From the NCBI RefSeq assembly GCF_028453695.1, contig NC_135781.1, positions 24,489,640 to 24,553,639 on the forward strand: DNA of 64,000 nucleotides. The letters are read 5' to 3'. A program made the position numbers and the translations under genes. A model generated the notes under the pieces. It was given only the letters and a program-made list of their open reading frames with translations, was not told where the DNA came from and ran no database searches. Origin of the DNA: Augochlora pura (lineage: Eukaryota > Arthropoda > Insecta > Hymenoptera > Halictidae). Positions 35,125 to 46,985 of this stretch are shown in pieces (positions within the stretch are counted from its first letter, which is position 1; every line of letters starts with the position of its first letter).

Positions 35125-38100
35125 CTGTCGAGCCAACAGATTCGATTAAGGTGGGATCTCCTTTAACAAACCAATAATTATCTTCAAAATCGAATGTACA
35201 ATTCTGTTCAACTTAAAAAAAGAACCATCCCAACTGACCAATTATCGAACAAGTGATTCAGAACGAATTAAGAACGATCTAACGCATAAATTCTTTCCCC
35301 CAACTACGATATAAACGAGACAAATTAAAAAACGAAATACCTATAAACTTTAATAACTTACTCATAAAGATAAAATGTATTTTAATTCACACGACATTGT
35401 TTCCCACAATTAACGAATTGCACCCGATAGAAATGCATTCACCTGTGAACGAACTCGACCGGCTTCTATCTGGCCAACAGATCTTGCAGAGTGGTTTCAA
35501 GAGACGGAATCTTGGCCTCGGCATCCTCAATAACACGTAGATATATGGATCCAGAGTGAAGTGAATACAAAGGAGCACGTCCGCGGCCACGTGGAACATG
35601 TGAATTGCTTTCCGTGCTAATATCGCCTTCTGAGGCAGCTGCAGTGCGAACTGTGCCAATGGTATGGAGATCTGTTGACAAAGAACGCTAATGATGCAAA
35701 GCATATGATACAATATAATATAATCTAATATAGTGTAGTAAAGTATGTATAGTATATTATATGTATATAATATTATGTATAATATTATATACCAGCCACG
35801 GTATTTTATTAGCATTTTGCGGTAAGTACGCTGACATTTGTCTACCTGGAAATCGCTCAACATCCGATACCGTTCGCACTCGACACCAACGATTTAACCA
35901 GCATCGATAGTTGGCGGATGTTGCGATCGATCGTACGTGAAGATATTCTAAACTAAATCGATGTTTCCAAGGTTCATGCTGGCTGGCGGATGTACGTCAC
36001 ATTTTGCATCTTTACACGGCCGAATCATTACATTAATTCTGTGGTACGCGCGCCTAACAGTCCAAACAAACAGTTCCGTGTTTTTGTTCGCGAAGCGATG
36101 GTAGGCATTTTTGTTTAATTTTGTAAACGTCGTTCGATTGTACGTTTCGTCGTTTAATTTCGAGCCGAGAGAAAACTTCCGGCGTGCACGAGGAGAAAAC
36201 GATCGAATAAGAAGATGGCAGCGCAGGAAGTTGTATGCGATTGAAGCAGCACTGGGTGCATTGTTCGGTGCGATTGTATTCTTCGGGGCAGAATGAATAG
36301 CAATTATGTTGCATTGGGAATTCGAAGAATGCGGCTGTGAGAATGACGAACATTCCTCCAACTCCAACCAATTGACATAATTTCTCTTCCTTGATGAAAT
36401 CACGTTTGCTAATCAGATGTGTTGCAGGCCTTTTGCAGGCCGATGATACAATTGGCTAAAAACAATGCCCCTTTCTTGCAAAAATCGACCTTCGATACTT
36501 TCTCGGAATGTTTAAATTAATTAAATATTTTCAATATCCTGCATTCGATCTAGTTAATTTTGTTATAAACGCATAAAATCTGAAGCATTGTTAATAGTAC
36601 TTTGATTCTTCTTTTCTAAAATAATTGCATGAAATCTATAATTCAATGTTCATAAACTGATTCATGTGTATCAAAAATATATCATAAAATATTGAAGATT
36701 GTAATGGAAAGTTTCTTTTCAGACGATGTATCTATGTAACATTCATCATCACCTTCTATTGATTTTCATTTCAGAAATAGTAAGTTGCCCATTACTGCTC
36801 CGACACGTGCTTAACTGCTCATAATTTAAGGACACCATACGGCGAGGAATAGTAAAGTGTCATTTGACGTTCAAAGTCTTGTCACGATCAGCACGATCGC
36901 AAATTTTATCGACGTTTCGACTGCCGAGGGTAAATATTCTCGAGTGATAGTTCGCAAGCAGTCCACGTAATCGTCATTCCTTCCCATAAGAGTATCTAGA
37001 GTCTAGCCGGAAGTTTCTTTTTCTTTTAGACAGCTTACGGTTCATTGTCAAAATATATCGTCTATGACAACGATCAAGATCGTACCGAGATAATGTTAAA
37101 TGAAAGTATCTCGCGTGCGAATGAAACATCGATAAACTAGTAGAACAATATCCAAGAGTTTTATACACTCGTAAAACTTCGACGCACATAATTCATGTTC
37201 TGAATTATGAGTGGCTTTGATGGCAATTAATGTTCCTACGGCAGTTTCCGGAAGCAATCAGAGTAAGTGGTTCCGCGGAGAGAAAGCCGATCAAGCAAGG
37301 GTCAATATTTTCAGGATTATACCACCCACGGCATCGGTGGCACATATTTAGCACAGCATAATTTAGTTTTGCGACAATTGGGAAAGCTAGTGTTGAACAG
37401 AATGTGATAAATTTGTTATCATAACAATCTACCAACAGCTATCAAAATTTATATAAGAGTTATTATTTAAATGTAAAAATTGAAATATAATCATTAAAAT
37501 TTATTTAGCCTTCGACCGGCCACAATTATTCTGTTGCGTGATATTCTGAAGACAAGGCTGGTTTAAATTGATTGTCTTTTCATTCAAATTAAAGGGTTTT
37601 CATTTTTCAATTTAGCAGAGATACAAATTGATCCGTAATCTTTGTTTCAATTGTGTCAGACCGAGGATTAACTGGCAACATTAATCAACCGAGAGTGATA
37701 GAATAAAGTATCGAATGGATCATTAATTACATACCATTTGCGGCATCCAGCAAATAACGAACGATATCGACAACACTGCCATCAGCCTCGCAAATGCTCT
37801 TTCCTCAGCGGTAGCGACGACTTCCGACGGTGGACCTGCTATTGTCAATAAAGGTTTCGCTCTTGAAGAGGATCTTGTTACGCGTCGTAAAGCACCGGCC
37901 TTCCGACTCAACCTGCTAAGTGCTCTGGAAACGGCCAAATTACACCAGACTATGGACAAACAGAGACCCGTACCTGCAATTGAAAGTCAATGTTCAGCGT
38001 TCGGACTTGTTATTTTTTATGAGCATCTACAACATTTTGTGAGAAATATGATAGTAGCAAGGAAGAATATTGACAACACCTTAGAGGCAAATTGGAGGAA

Positions 38101-41100
38101 AAATTGGTCAGAAGATGTTATTCTATGAGAGTTAATATTGACCATCGAGGAAGAGTACTTACAGTCATTTTAATTAAGAAAGTAGAATAATAAAAAATAC
38201 TGCGATCTTTTTGTAATTTTTCTCTCCTTATAAAACAATTCTTACCAAGGTGCAATATTATTTTTCGCAGAACAATACCCGCTCATCAATTTATACATCA
38301 TCATACAATTTACTCTCAGTGCCTCTAGAGGATCATCTATTAAACGTTGAATCATTCTTTTGACAAGACTCGGTCGAAAAAGTTTCAGTTCGATGTACTC
38401 TTTCGTAAATGCCACGTTAATACCATTGTCACGATCAAAACATCTGTCGCGTCGGAAACCGTCGTAGAAAAGGTACGTCAATGAACTTATGGAACACAAT
38501 AGTATCGGTATACTCACCGAAAACGAACCAAACATAAGCATACGCGATATCCGTCGGTTCGGTGGCTTCTCTGTATCGAACGCATCGCTCGCCCTTATAG
38601 TACAAACCGAAACCCAAAACCGGCATGCTAGTCAAGGCTAGGGCAATCAACCAAAGCGCCAGCATACAACGTACGATCATTGGATACGTCACCTGCTGGA
38701 AAATATATAGGTGTCACGGTTTAGCCTGCAACAGCTTTCGCAGCTATTCACTTTATGATCGATGACGCCGTCTTACGTCGATTCTGCATTCGAGAACCAA
38801 TAGATTCATTCGATAATTAATTTTAATGCTATACAAATTGTTCGCTGTGCTTTTACAATAGATGAGACAAATTTCTTGGAGTTAAACGTTTCACTCTCTT
38901 TCTCAAATTGAATTAATTATTTGTACATTACAAGTGTCTTTCGAATTTGTCTACCGCTTCTCAAAACGCAGAAAATCTTGGGAAAATAAACAACGAAACG
39001 GTAGGTAGAATCAGAACCGGAAGCGTCGATTAATTGCATTTCTGAACGTGGATTCGAAGCCGGTTCTTTTATTTACCAGACTGCTTCACCTAAACTGAAA
39101 CCCTCGTCAATGTCTTGAATAAACCCCATTAGTAACAGGTGTAAGCAAGTGCTAGTCGCTAACAGCAACGCTTTATCTTAAATCGCCAAACAATTCGACA
39201 ACATATTTTTTTACCCAGTCCCATTTTTAATTGTTCCTTTATAACTATTATTTAATTATATAATGTCTCGCTCGATATACGGGTAAACGCGACAGTTAAA
39301 TGTAAATAACTTATTCAAAGACCATACTAGGTCTTATTAATTAAACATTATACGACAGGATCGATGGATGTCCTTCCGAAAGGCCCACGAGGAAAGTCCA
39401 TGAATTTTAATCATTCTGATAGGTCAGTTTTATGTATCGTGCGAGGAAAAAAACGGTTTTCAAACTAGAACCATCAATTTGACGATTAGTATCTTGTGAT
39501 GGCTACGTCACTCGGGTGCTCGACACTAAAATAGGTGGGTTTGTTGTCCGAGCATCGTAGGATCACCTCTAGGGTCATTGGACTTGATGATGCTACTATC
39601 GACCTTGTGTCTTGTTTTAGATATCTTAAGAATGAAGGGAAACGTGTTATAGGGAAACTGATTTCCATGACGTTACTCTGTCAAACAGTGTTCCGTCACG
39701 TGATAGAGAATTTTCATCGAATTGCAACATTTCTGCAAGCATCACTCAACATTGATAAATATATAACTAGAAAAATTCGGAGCAATTTAAATTACTTTCA
39801 TTAAAGTAATAATCGCATGGAATAATTAATGCTTTATATTGAAATTTGCTAGCAATGAATTGTTCGGCGTTGTCGTAAAATTCAAAGGAAGATAATAAGC
39901 CCAATTCTTTCTACGTTCACGGATATACGAAGGATAAGACCTTCTGATGTCTTGAAATCACGTTTCCTTGCAAACGGAAGATATAGCGAAATCGTGCTAC
40001 TGTCAGCCCCATGGGTATACACGTGCCAGCTTCGAGAATAGAAAATGGAAGATTATTCCACGGGGAGTAGATAAAGTATGGGAACAAACAGAAATTAGAG
40101 GAAACGACGACGCCGCCACGAACAATGTGTGCTTTTTGATCTTTGAACTCTATCACACGCGAAACAGCACAGGAAACTGTCAAGCCTGACAAATCTGTTT
40201 CCAAACCGTCATTGTGCTGATAGGAAACATTAGAACCAACTAAATAATCCTGAATGTACGAAACAGTTGACACAAATCTATCATCCATTTAAAGTACCAT
40301 TTTAAAATAATTATTAATATATAATCGGTAAAAAAATTAATACGATTTCTAAACTTCCAATATTCTCCAGCACGTTTTGTAGCTAAAATATTTTCACATC
40401 TATCTTCTTTTTATCTGACATTGGGTAAATGAAAGATCTTCGCAGTTCCCTGAGAATTTTGTTTGGAAAACAAGTATTTTAGCCAAAGCTTTATCGTGCC
40501 TCGTTTTAATGAGTCAGCGGGCTCAAATCAGTGGCACTAAAAAAAACAAGTCAAGCTAAGCTTTAAAAACATCTCGAATTTATGTACGTTGTGAATTTAC
40601 ACTGGCACGACGCGCCTCGTTTTTTGACAAAACGTCGTTGAATGCTACGGTAAACGGTGTTGTGACTCTTCTGCTCGGTCCCGTCAAAGAAAGCATTGTT
40701 TCTGACGAAACGAATCCATATTGCACGCATTTGAATAGACGAATATTCGAAACACGTGGAACGGTTAGATAACACTTTTTGCTCTAGACGCCACTTTAAA
40801 AGGGAAAGCATCGGAGCGAGGTTGATTACATACGGCTGATAGAATAGCATGATTCATGTAACCGTATTTTTGAACTTCTCTACTTGAGAAGGTAGTAACA
40901 TTGGCTGACTTGAGTGAAAATTCCATGATCTATAATCAGAAATGGCTTTGAGAGACGAGGAGTATCTGGTTCGTAAACAAAGTTGAATTAGGTTCAGATT
41001 TACGAGCAAGCCTGTCAAGACACACTGATGCAACCTTCATTTTCATAGTCGCGATATTCATGCAAAACTGTACAGAGAAAAGTATCTTATTTATTTTCAT

Positions 41101-44100
41101 AATTGCAATTTTCATTGTGTAACTATGATTACAGTTACGATTTAACGTCACCGGAATTCAAATTGTTCAAGCAACGAAAGATTTGAATAACTGGTGTAGA
41201 AATGTCGATAAAATCAACATGAGACAAAATATCACTTTTGGTTACTCGCGGATCTGCGTTTTCACCTCATGAATCACTCATCGCTAATTTGAATACACTC
41301 TTTTATGCTTTCGTCGGGACCAGAAGTCTCCCAGTATTTCCATTGCTTTGAGGATACGCACCAGCGACGATGTTGCTACATTCAGACTTCATACGCGCGT
41401 ATATTTGCCTACAACGACCAACGGCGTATCAAATATTCGTTTCACCGCATACACCAACAATTGCATCCAGCGGCATGCAGGACCTAGTATCATCATGATC
41501 CGTTTTTCATTTAAATAAATCTACGCGAACGATACGCGAACGCAAATCTCACACGTTGCCAAGTCGACGATCTAGTTTACTTTGATCACGTGCTCCTGTT
41601 TTCGATAAGCAATGAAATTGAAATTCTTCGCCGCCTCTAGTTAGTTCGAGTCTTGAGTCATGCGTTGCGTTGAAAGTAAATTGCATCGTGTTACTTTATG
41701 GTGTCCGCCACAATCTGAGGCCTCCCTAGGGTAATACCACCGGCGAGCTCGAATTTTCATATATCTTTCGCTTTCCAGTTTGGTACGAATCAGTGACCCA
41801 TTTTCAAAGATACTGTGCCCCGTGGCGGAAACGCAATACGCGTGAAACGTAAAATACATTCGCCTGGGCAGTAGAAATCCGTCCTGTCACGGATAATAGT
41901 TCGTCGTCGAGACAGTTGCACTTAAGTATGACGCATTTTTTAAGCACAATGCTTTTACTAAAAGAAAGCTATTATTTTTATAAAACTAGATATTTGTAGC
42001 GACTCGTGGAGATGATAGTGGTAAAAATTATTTAATCACTTTACAGTTGTTTTATAGTACCTATATTAGCTTCTATAATTATACGATAATACGTTTATGT
42101 CCTAACGAGATGTAATTCACTCTATTTACTTCTTTTCACAACGTGACATTTTATGAAGCAGATAATCGATTGAAACGATAAGCTAACGGAGAGTGTTATT
42201 GTGTCGACGAATGTGGGTTTAACAAAACGCATGTACGTGCGGGGATACACGTACCGTAAGAAAAAGTAAGATCCTCCATGGCTTCGTTCTGTTGCCGGAT
42301 CCGTTCAGCAAGGTTTACCATTAATTTCACTGACCTTGGCCAGATGTCTGTCAAAAGTCGGGACTACGTATTCGATACCCCGAGACTCCAACGGAACGGT
42401 TCAGTTTGCTACACGAGAAATTATACAACTACGCTAAGAATTCAATGATGTCTATGATACGTAATCTCATTTTTAAGAATGACTACGTTCGAAAGTGTGT
42501 ACAACAGTAAAACACCAATTTTTAATCAATGTCTTATCTAATTTTATCGTCACCAATCCAAAAGATTACAAAACTTCAACTCTTGTTGATTCAAATTTAG
42601 TTGTTAGATTTAGTTATTATATATAAAAATATTGAAATTCAATGAGGAACATAAATGTTAGCTTCAGTTATCGTAAAAAGGAGTATCTAAATTCGACGAT
42701 GAAAAAGAAATCAAACTACTTTCGTTGTTGTTGAGAACAACCAAAAGTAGTATCGGTAAGCAATGAACAGAGTGTAGGTGTAAGCCCTACCGTATTTGGG
42801 TCACCGTACGAGCAAGAAGTTCTTCCCTCTGACAAGTTTCGGTATAACCAGTATCAGTGTTAGTCACAATCATACACCACGTCCTTGTATCGAACAAAAA
42901 CTAATAAAAGTCTACAGACGTGGTTCGCTTAATCACGTTCCAGTAGCCGAAATAATTAGGCGCGATGTTCGCAGTCACGTAGCTTCCCGCTTCTTCTCGG
43001 AAATAGTTAAAGGCGGTTATCATTATCGCGAGAATGACGAGGTACACGCGCGCGTTTCGGTGACCCATGACCCTCCCTAATCGTTGCACCCTGAATCAGT
43101 TAATAAAACGAGTGTGCCCAAAATCTATACAAATAATGTAACGATCCCAAACAGTCTAACAATTTGCCCTGTTTCGTTTGACTTGAACAGTGTACAAACG
43201 AAAATGTTGATCGTTAATCTGGAAATGTATCGCACGATCCTCGACATCGTACTCCTCGCCTCCAATTCCGCAAGTACCGTAACAAGATAGAAGACGGGCC
43301 GGAAGTGAACAGTTTCGGCGGTCAAATTCTATCACTGCGCGCGCTGCTTCGGAGTCGGTTTAAATAATTGTTTCCGCCGCGTCTTTAAAAGGACGCAAAT
43401 TGATACAAACGCATTACCGGTCGGACACGGAGTTAATATTCCCGCGTTGTCCGTCCGATACTATAGGTATAACACCTGCGGAATCCGGAGAATGACAATG
43501 CAAAGACTCCATCACAGATTCCGTCAGCGAAACGGCGGGTAGCGTAAACGATCAACGCGTACGCAACGCAAGCTAATGATGCCATTAACCTTGAAAGAAT
43601 TGATACCATTGAACCATTCTCGAAACTTTTTAACTAGGCAAGAAAAAATCGATTCACTTAATGAGGAAGTTAGTAAGACGTTTCTCGCGATGATATTTAC
43701 TGCAACTGTATCTTAATGATTGCAACTTCTGTTACATATATTTGATTACATAAACGAAATAAAACGGTCGCATTCAGTAAAAGAATGATAAATGAACCTT
43801 TTAATTAATCCTTAGTCATAGGTCTAAGAAAAGGACGCATCATAGCTTGCAGATGCCAATTAAAATTTTATTAAGATCCTGAGTTTCGTGTACAGAACGT
43901 TCAATCATTTCATTCATTTTAATTTGATTAGTGAGACATCGGATAAAAAGAACTTTGTTAATGTTTAGAAAATGAAAGACAGCCAAAATCCTGCCTGAAT
44001 CCTGCATTAGAATTAACCGACTAAACGAGCTAACCAAGGAAGCGTAACAACGTCTAGAAGACGTTTAAGTGGTGCTGTCACTGTCATTGGTGTCCAGACC

Positions 44101-45876
44101 AATCAAAGCCGCTTGAATCGGTTGAAAAATGGGTCGGGTTCATACGTAAAGCGTAGCAAACGTAATACGAGCCTTATCACGTAGAGATAAAACCTACGAA
44201 GATTGTTGGACCGAGAAACTTGCTCTTGCTCTCTCGTTTATCTGGAGAAGCTTATTTTTACCAAGAACCCGTGTAAAAATCTTCTGGTTTCTACGATCGT
44301 TCTTAAAATTGATAATTTTTCGTAAATTGACGTCATTTAAATGCGATAAAATGACGAGACATTTTTTCGATGATTGCTGATAACACTTTCAGGACAACGT
44401 TTACTTTTAGCAACACAAACAAGCGAGTGAAATTTAATACAGTGAATTGATTAAGAAGATTCACAAGATTATTGTTACTTAGTTTCTGTTTCTTGTAATC
44501 AATGCAGAACATTCTTAGTTTGTATTAAGATTAGTTCTAGAACTAAAAATAAAACAAATTAAAAATTAATCTGCGCACGTTTTGAGAAATATATATTATA
44601 GCATTGTATATATCAAACTGTTCCCCTGATTTGTGTTAACCATTTTTACGAATCGTCTGAAAATAGCTGGGAGAAAGCGGCCACCGGTAACTTTCTCGCA
44701 GGTATACAAAATTTCACCCTACGTACCCTCGAAACGAAGTTATCGATAATCTTGACTTACCTTTTGATAAACGAAGGGCCTCGTCAAGGCCAGCCACCTT
44801 TCCGCAGCCATCACGATCGCTACGCAACCGCTGAATAAACCGAATAGCCTCCATACAACCCGAAGGGAACAAAACCCTCTGGTAGATATCACGCTGCCAA
44901 CGTAGATTGTGATGTACATCTGCACCAGCATCCCCAACAGCGCAACGAGGTCGTTCGTTGCCAGACAGCGCAGCATCAACAGGTGCTTGGGGTTTCTCCT
45001 CTGAAAAATACAATATTTTATCATTTTCTCTTGGCATTTGAATATCTCAGGGGTAACATTCTATGCATGATGGATTTTACGATTGAAAACTCCCGTACAC
45101 GACAGATCCCTATACCATAAGGTAAAACTTGTTTTACTGTTCTATGGAATAAAGATAATGGAATAAAAAAAGAAGAATACACTGAATGTCGTAAATCTCT
45201 TATGATGTACCGTATATTTAGACTGCGAACCTGCACAAAATGACATATACAAATCATTCCCTCGTTTTACGTATTATAATACTGAGCATGGAAATGAAAA
45301 TTTACATGACAATCCGCAATTTACTTATACCATTGCTATATCTTCAGTACAATATCTTTCATTCGAAGCTCGATGAAAAGCCAACAAATCTTTTCTGTCA
45401 ACTTTTAAAGGGTTGCCATAAAGGAGAATATTCCATCCATAAATCTGATAGATTAAATGCTCACGAAAAGTTTCTAGTGTCTTCCAAGACTTCACAATTT
45501 GCAATAAATATAATACAAATATGTCTAAACATAGAAGAACTACGAGAGTGCTATACTACAAATATCGAAGATCGAATTATACCGCACCCTTTTCCCGAAA
45601 ATGGTAACGTTCAGAATAGCCGGAAAATCAATTAATATAACTGGTAGCAATTAGCCTCCCGGTCGACGCAATTACCTTATCACGATGGAAAAGAATGATG
45701 AGGGCCGACACGTTACCGATCACTCCGGTTATGTACACAAGGGTGAGCACAACTTGGGCGACGACAGTCACGTGCCGTTTTGGCGGGTTCAAAATGATGC
45801 TCGGCACCGTAGTGGTCGAGTACAATCCCAACATCGACAAGGTCTCGTTCATCTGCTCCATCGAGGTGAGCAACAT
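35012..45876 (-). CDS. Class A GPCR, prostanoid (PGE2)-receptor-like, complete, 399 aa
   Basis: A seven-helix plasma-membrane receptor. Exons on the minus strand: 45876-45676, 45000-44761, 38695-38518, 37973-37735, 35671-35443, 35124-35012 (TGA). All joins keep frame and total exactly 1,200 nt. TM1 is about residues 36-63 (GN55), TM2 74-101 (N83-D84), TM3 111-133 followed by ERW at 134-136 in place of DRY, TM4 153-180, TM5 197-222, TM6 268-292 (CWMP), and TM7 308-334 with D327-P-Y-I-Y331 in place of NPxxY. C111 and C185 can form the usual disulfide. The N-terminus is short with an NET glycosylation site. ERW, TRPF, LGFGLYYKGERC and LDPYIYVLLR fit prostanoid receptors best; an orphan amine- or peptide-like receptor is less likely. 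ATGs at residues 1, 6 and 9 are all possible starts. Confidence 0.85.
35672..37734. other. GPCR intron before TM6-TM7 exon
   Basis: A 2.1-kb AT-rich intron. At 35700-35790 it has a TA-rich low-complexity run of TATAATAT-like words. Nothing coding is supported. Confidence 0.6.
37974..38517. other. GPCR intron between TM5 exons
   Basis: Interrupts TM5 after F206 (donor G|GTGAGT, acceptor aattgcag|G). Open frames inside are read-through of the upstream exon. Nothing else seen. Confidence 0.6.
38696..44760. other. 6.1-kb GPCR intron between TM3 and TM4 exons
   Basis: Mostly AT-rich. A CpG-rich patch lies at about 42940-43560 and holds a possible small minus-strand exon (see findings). No other feature is supported. 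The frames at 40563-40850 and 39535-39804 show no protein-like features I recognise. Confidence 0.5.
45001..45675. other. First GPCR intron
   Basis: Interrupts after TM1 (HRDK). A 131-codon plus-strand open frame (45240-45635) lies in it, but it is antisense, AT-rich and without recognisable motifs, so I do not call it a gene. Confidence 0.55.
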
Positions 45877-46189
45877 TTTTGACGAGTCTCGCAATAACCA
45901 GAAGATCAACGATAATCGATCAATACTACAGGTCGTCGGTCAGACAACACATTCAGATAGGGTCGATTGTCGATGCGGTGATTCAGAAATCTCAATATTT
46001 ATAAAGGTCAGTCACCGTTGCTCCGACACTCGATTGTAAATTTGTCTCCGACAGCGTTTTGTCTCTCCTACGTGAAAACCGACAAACAGATCTGATTACC
46101 GATTTTCCTACTGAAGAGCATAGTTATCTCTTCAAAATCAAATCGGCCGCCGTAGTGACACTCGACGGTTTTCAGTTATCAATGTAACT

Positions 46190-46440
46190 TTGGTACTTTA
46201 TTATCGTATCGTTTTCTCTCTGTTCTATCTCTCATGCGCTGTTGCTCTCCACAAGCTTGAGTCTGTAGTGTCGACTTTCCCAGGAAACTTGACAACGTTG
46301 GGCTTAGACCCTTCTCTAAGGCTACCTGCAGCCCTAGGGCCCTTTTCAAGCCTGCTGGCACAAGCAGCAACACACAGCCGGGGATATGAATCCAGTTGCT
46401 TCTTTATCGATCCGAGGACAGACCCGAAACGACGATTTGT
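46190..46440 (-). mobile_element. Possible solo-LTR fragment
   Basis: A GC-rich block that differs from its flanks. On the minus strand it starts TGTCCTCGGATCG, contains AAAAGGGCCCTAGGGCTGCA, and has an AATAAAG polyadenylation-like signal near 46195, the usual LTR order. No internal gag/pol and no paired LTR is seen, so the call is weak. Confidence 0.2.
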
Positions 46441-46859
46441 GAAATCACTGACTAAAAAACTAGTTCTCTTCTTAAAGACTTTTTTCAATTATAAACGCGG
46501 TAGTATGTCCCTCTAATCGGTCGTAATACTCGAATAGCACTTTGGAGATCTTCCAGCACTTCTTTAGAGATTTCTATTTGATTTTAATTATGGAACATGA
46601 TGATTTTCATCCTTCCTCTCTCGATCGACTGTCGATAGAATTTTAATTTGAGATTCTTCTAGGACCTCGATCACTGTCCCCCGATCGGAATCGCCGTTCT
46701 TGTCGATAGCTCGACACGTTCTTCTCGTCGCACGAGTGATTGATTAGCGGAGAATTAACGATGCGAACCTGCGATACGTCCGATCGTACTCAATGACGAG
46801 AGAAAGGATGGTAAAATAGTTTCACTGACTCCTTCGACTGTGAGAGTCGTCGGCTCACT

Positions 46860-46985
46860 GATCTGAACCACGCGGTCGCCTCCGGTTTTGTTTACAATCC
46901 AACGCTCCCCCATCTGTGCGCCTGCGCCCGATTTTGAAGGCGGCGCCGCGTCGCTTTGGCGCCACATTTCCGTAACACCCTTGCA
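46860..46985. promoter_or_regulatory. CpG-rich island with E2F-like and NRF1-like motifs
   Basis: Holds TTTGGCGCCA (E2F consensus palindrome), GGCGGCGCCGCG and TGCGCCTGCGCCCG (one or two changes from the NRF1 palindrome) within about 60 bp, in an AT-rich spacer about 1 kb upstream of the GPCR start. It is probably a promoter or regulatory element for the GPCR or an unannotated transcript. Confidence 0.4.

Noticed and set aside
45240..45635. 131-codon plus-strand open frame antisense in GPCR intron 1
   Set aside because: AT-rich, no domain, signal or conserved motif, and inside an intron of a well-supported gene.
46190..46516. 108-codon plus frame with a hydrophobic start, signal-peptide-like
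   Set aside because: Its start codon is not ATG, and the block is better explained as repeat-derived GC-rich DNA.
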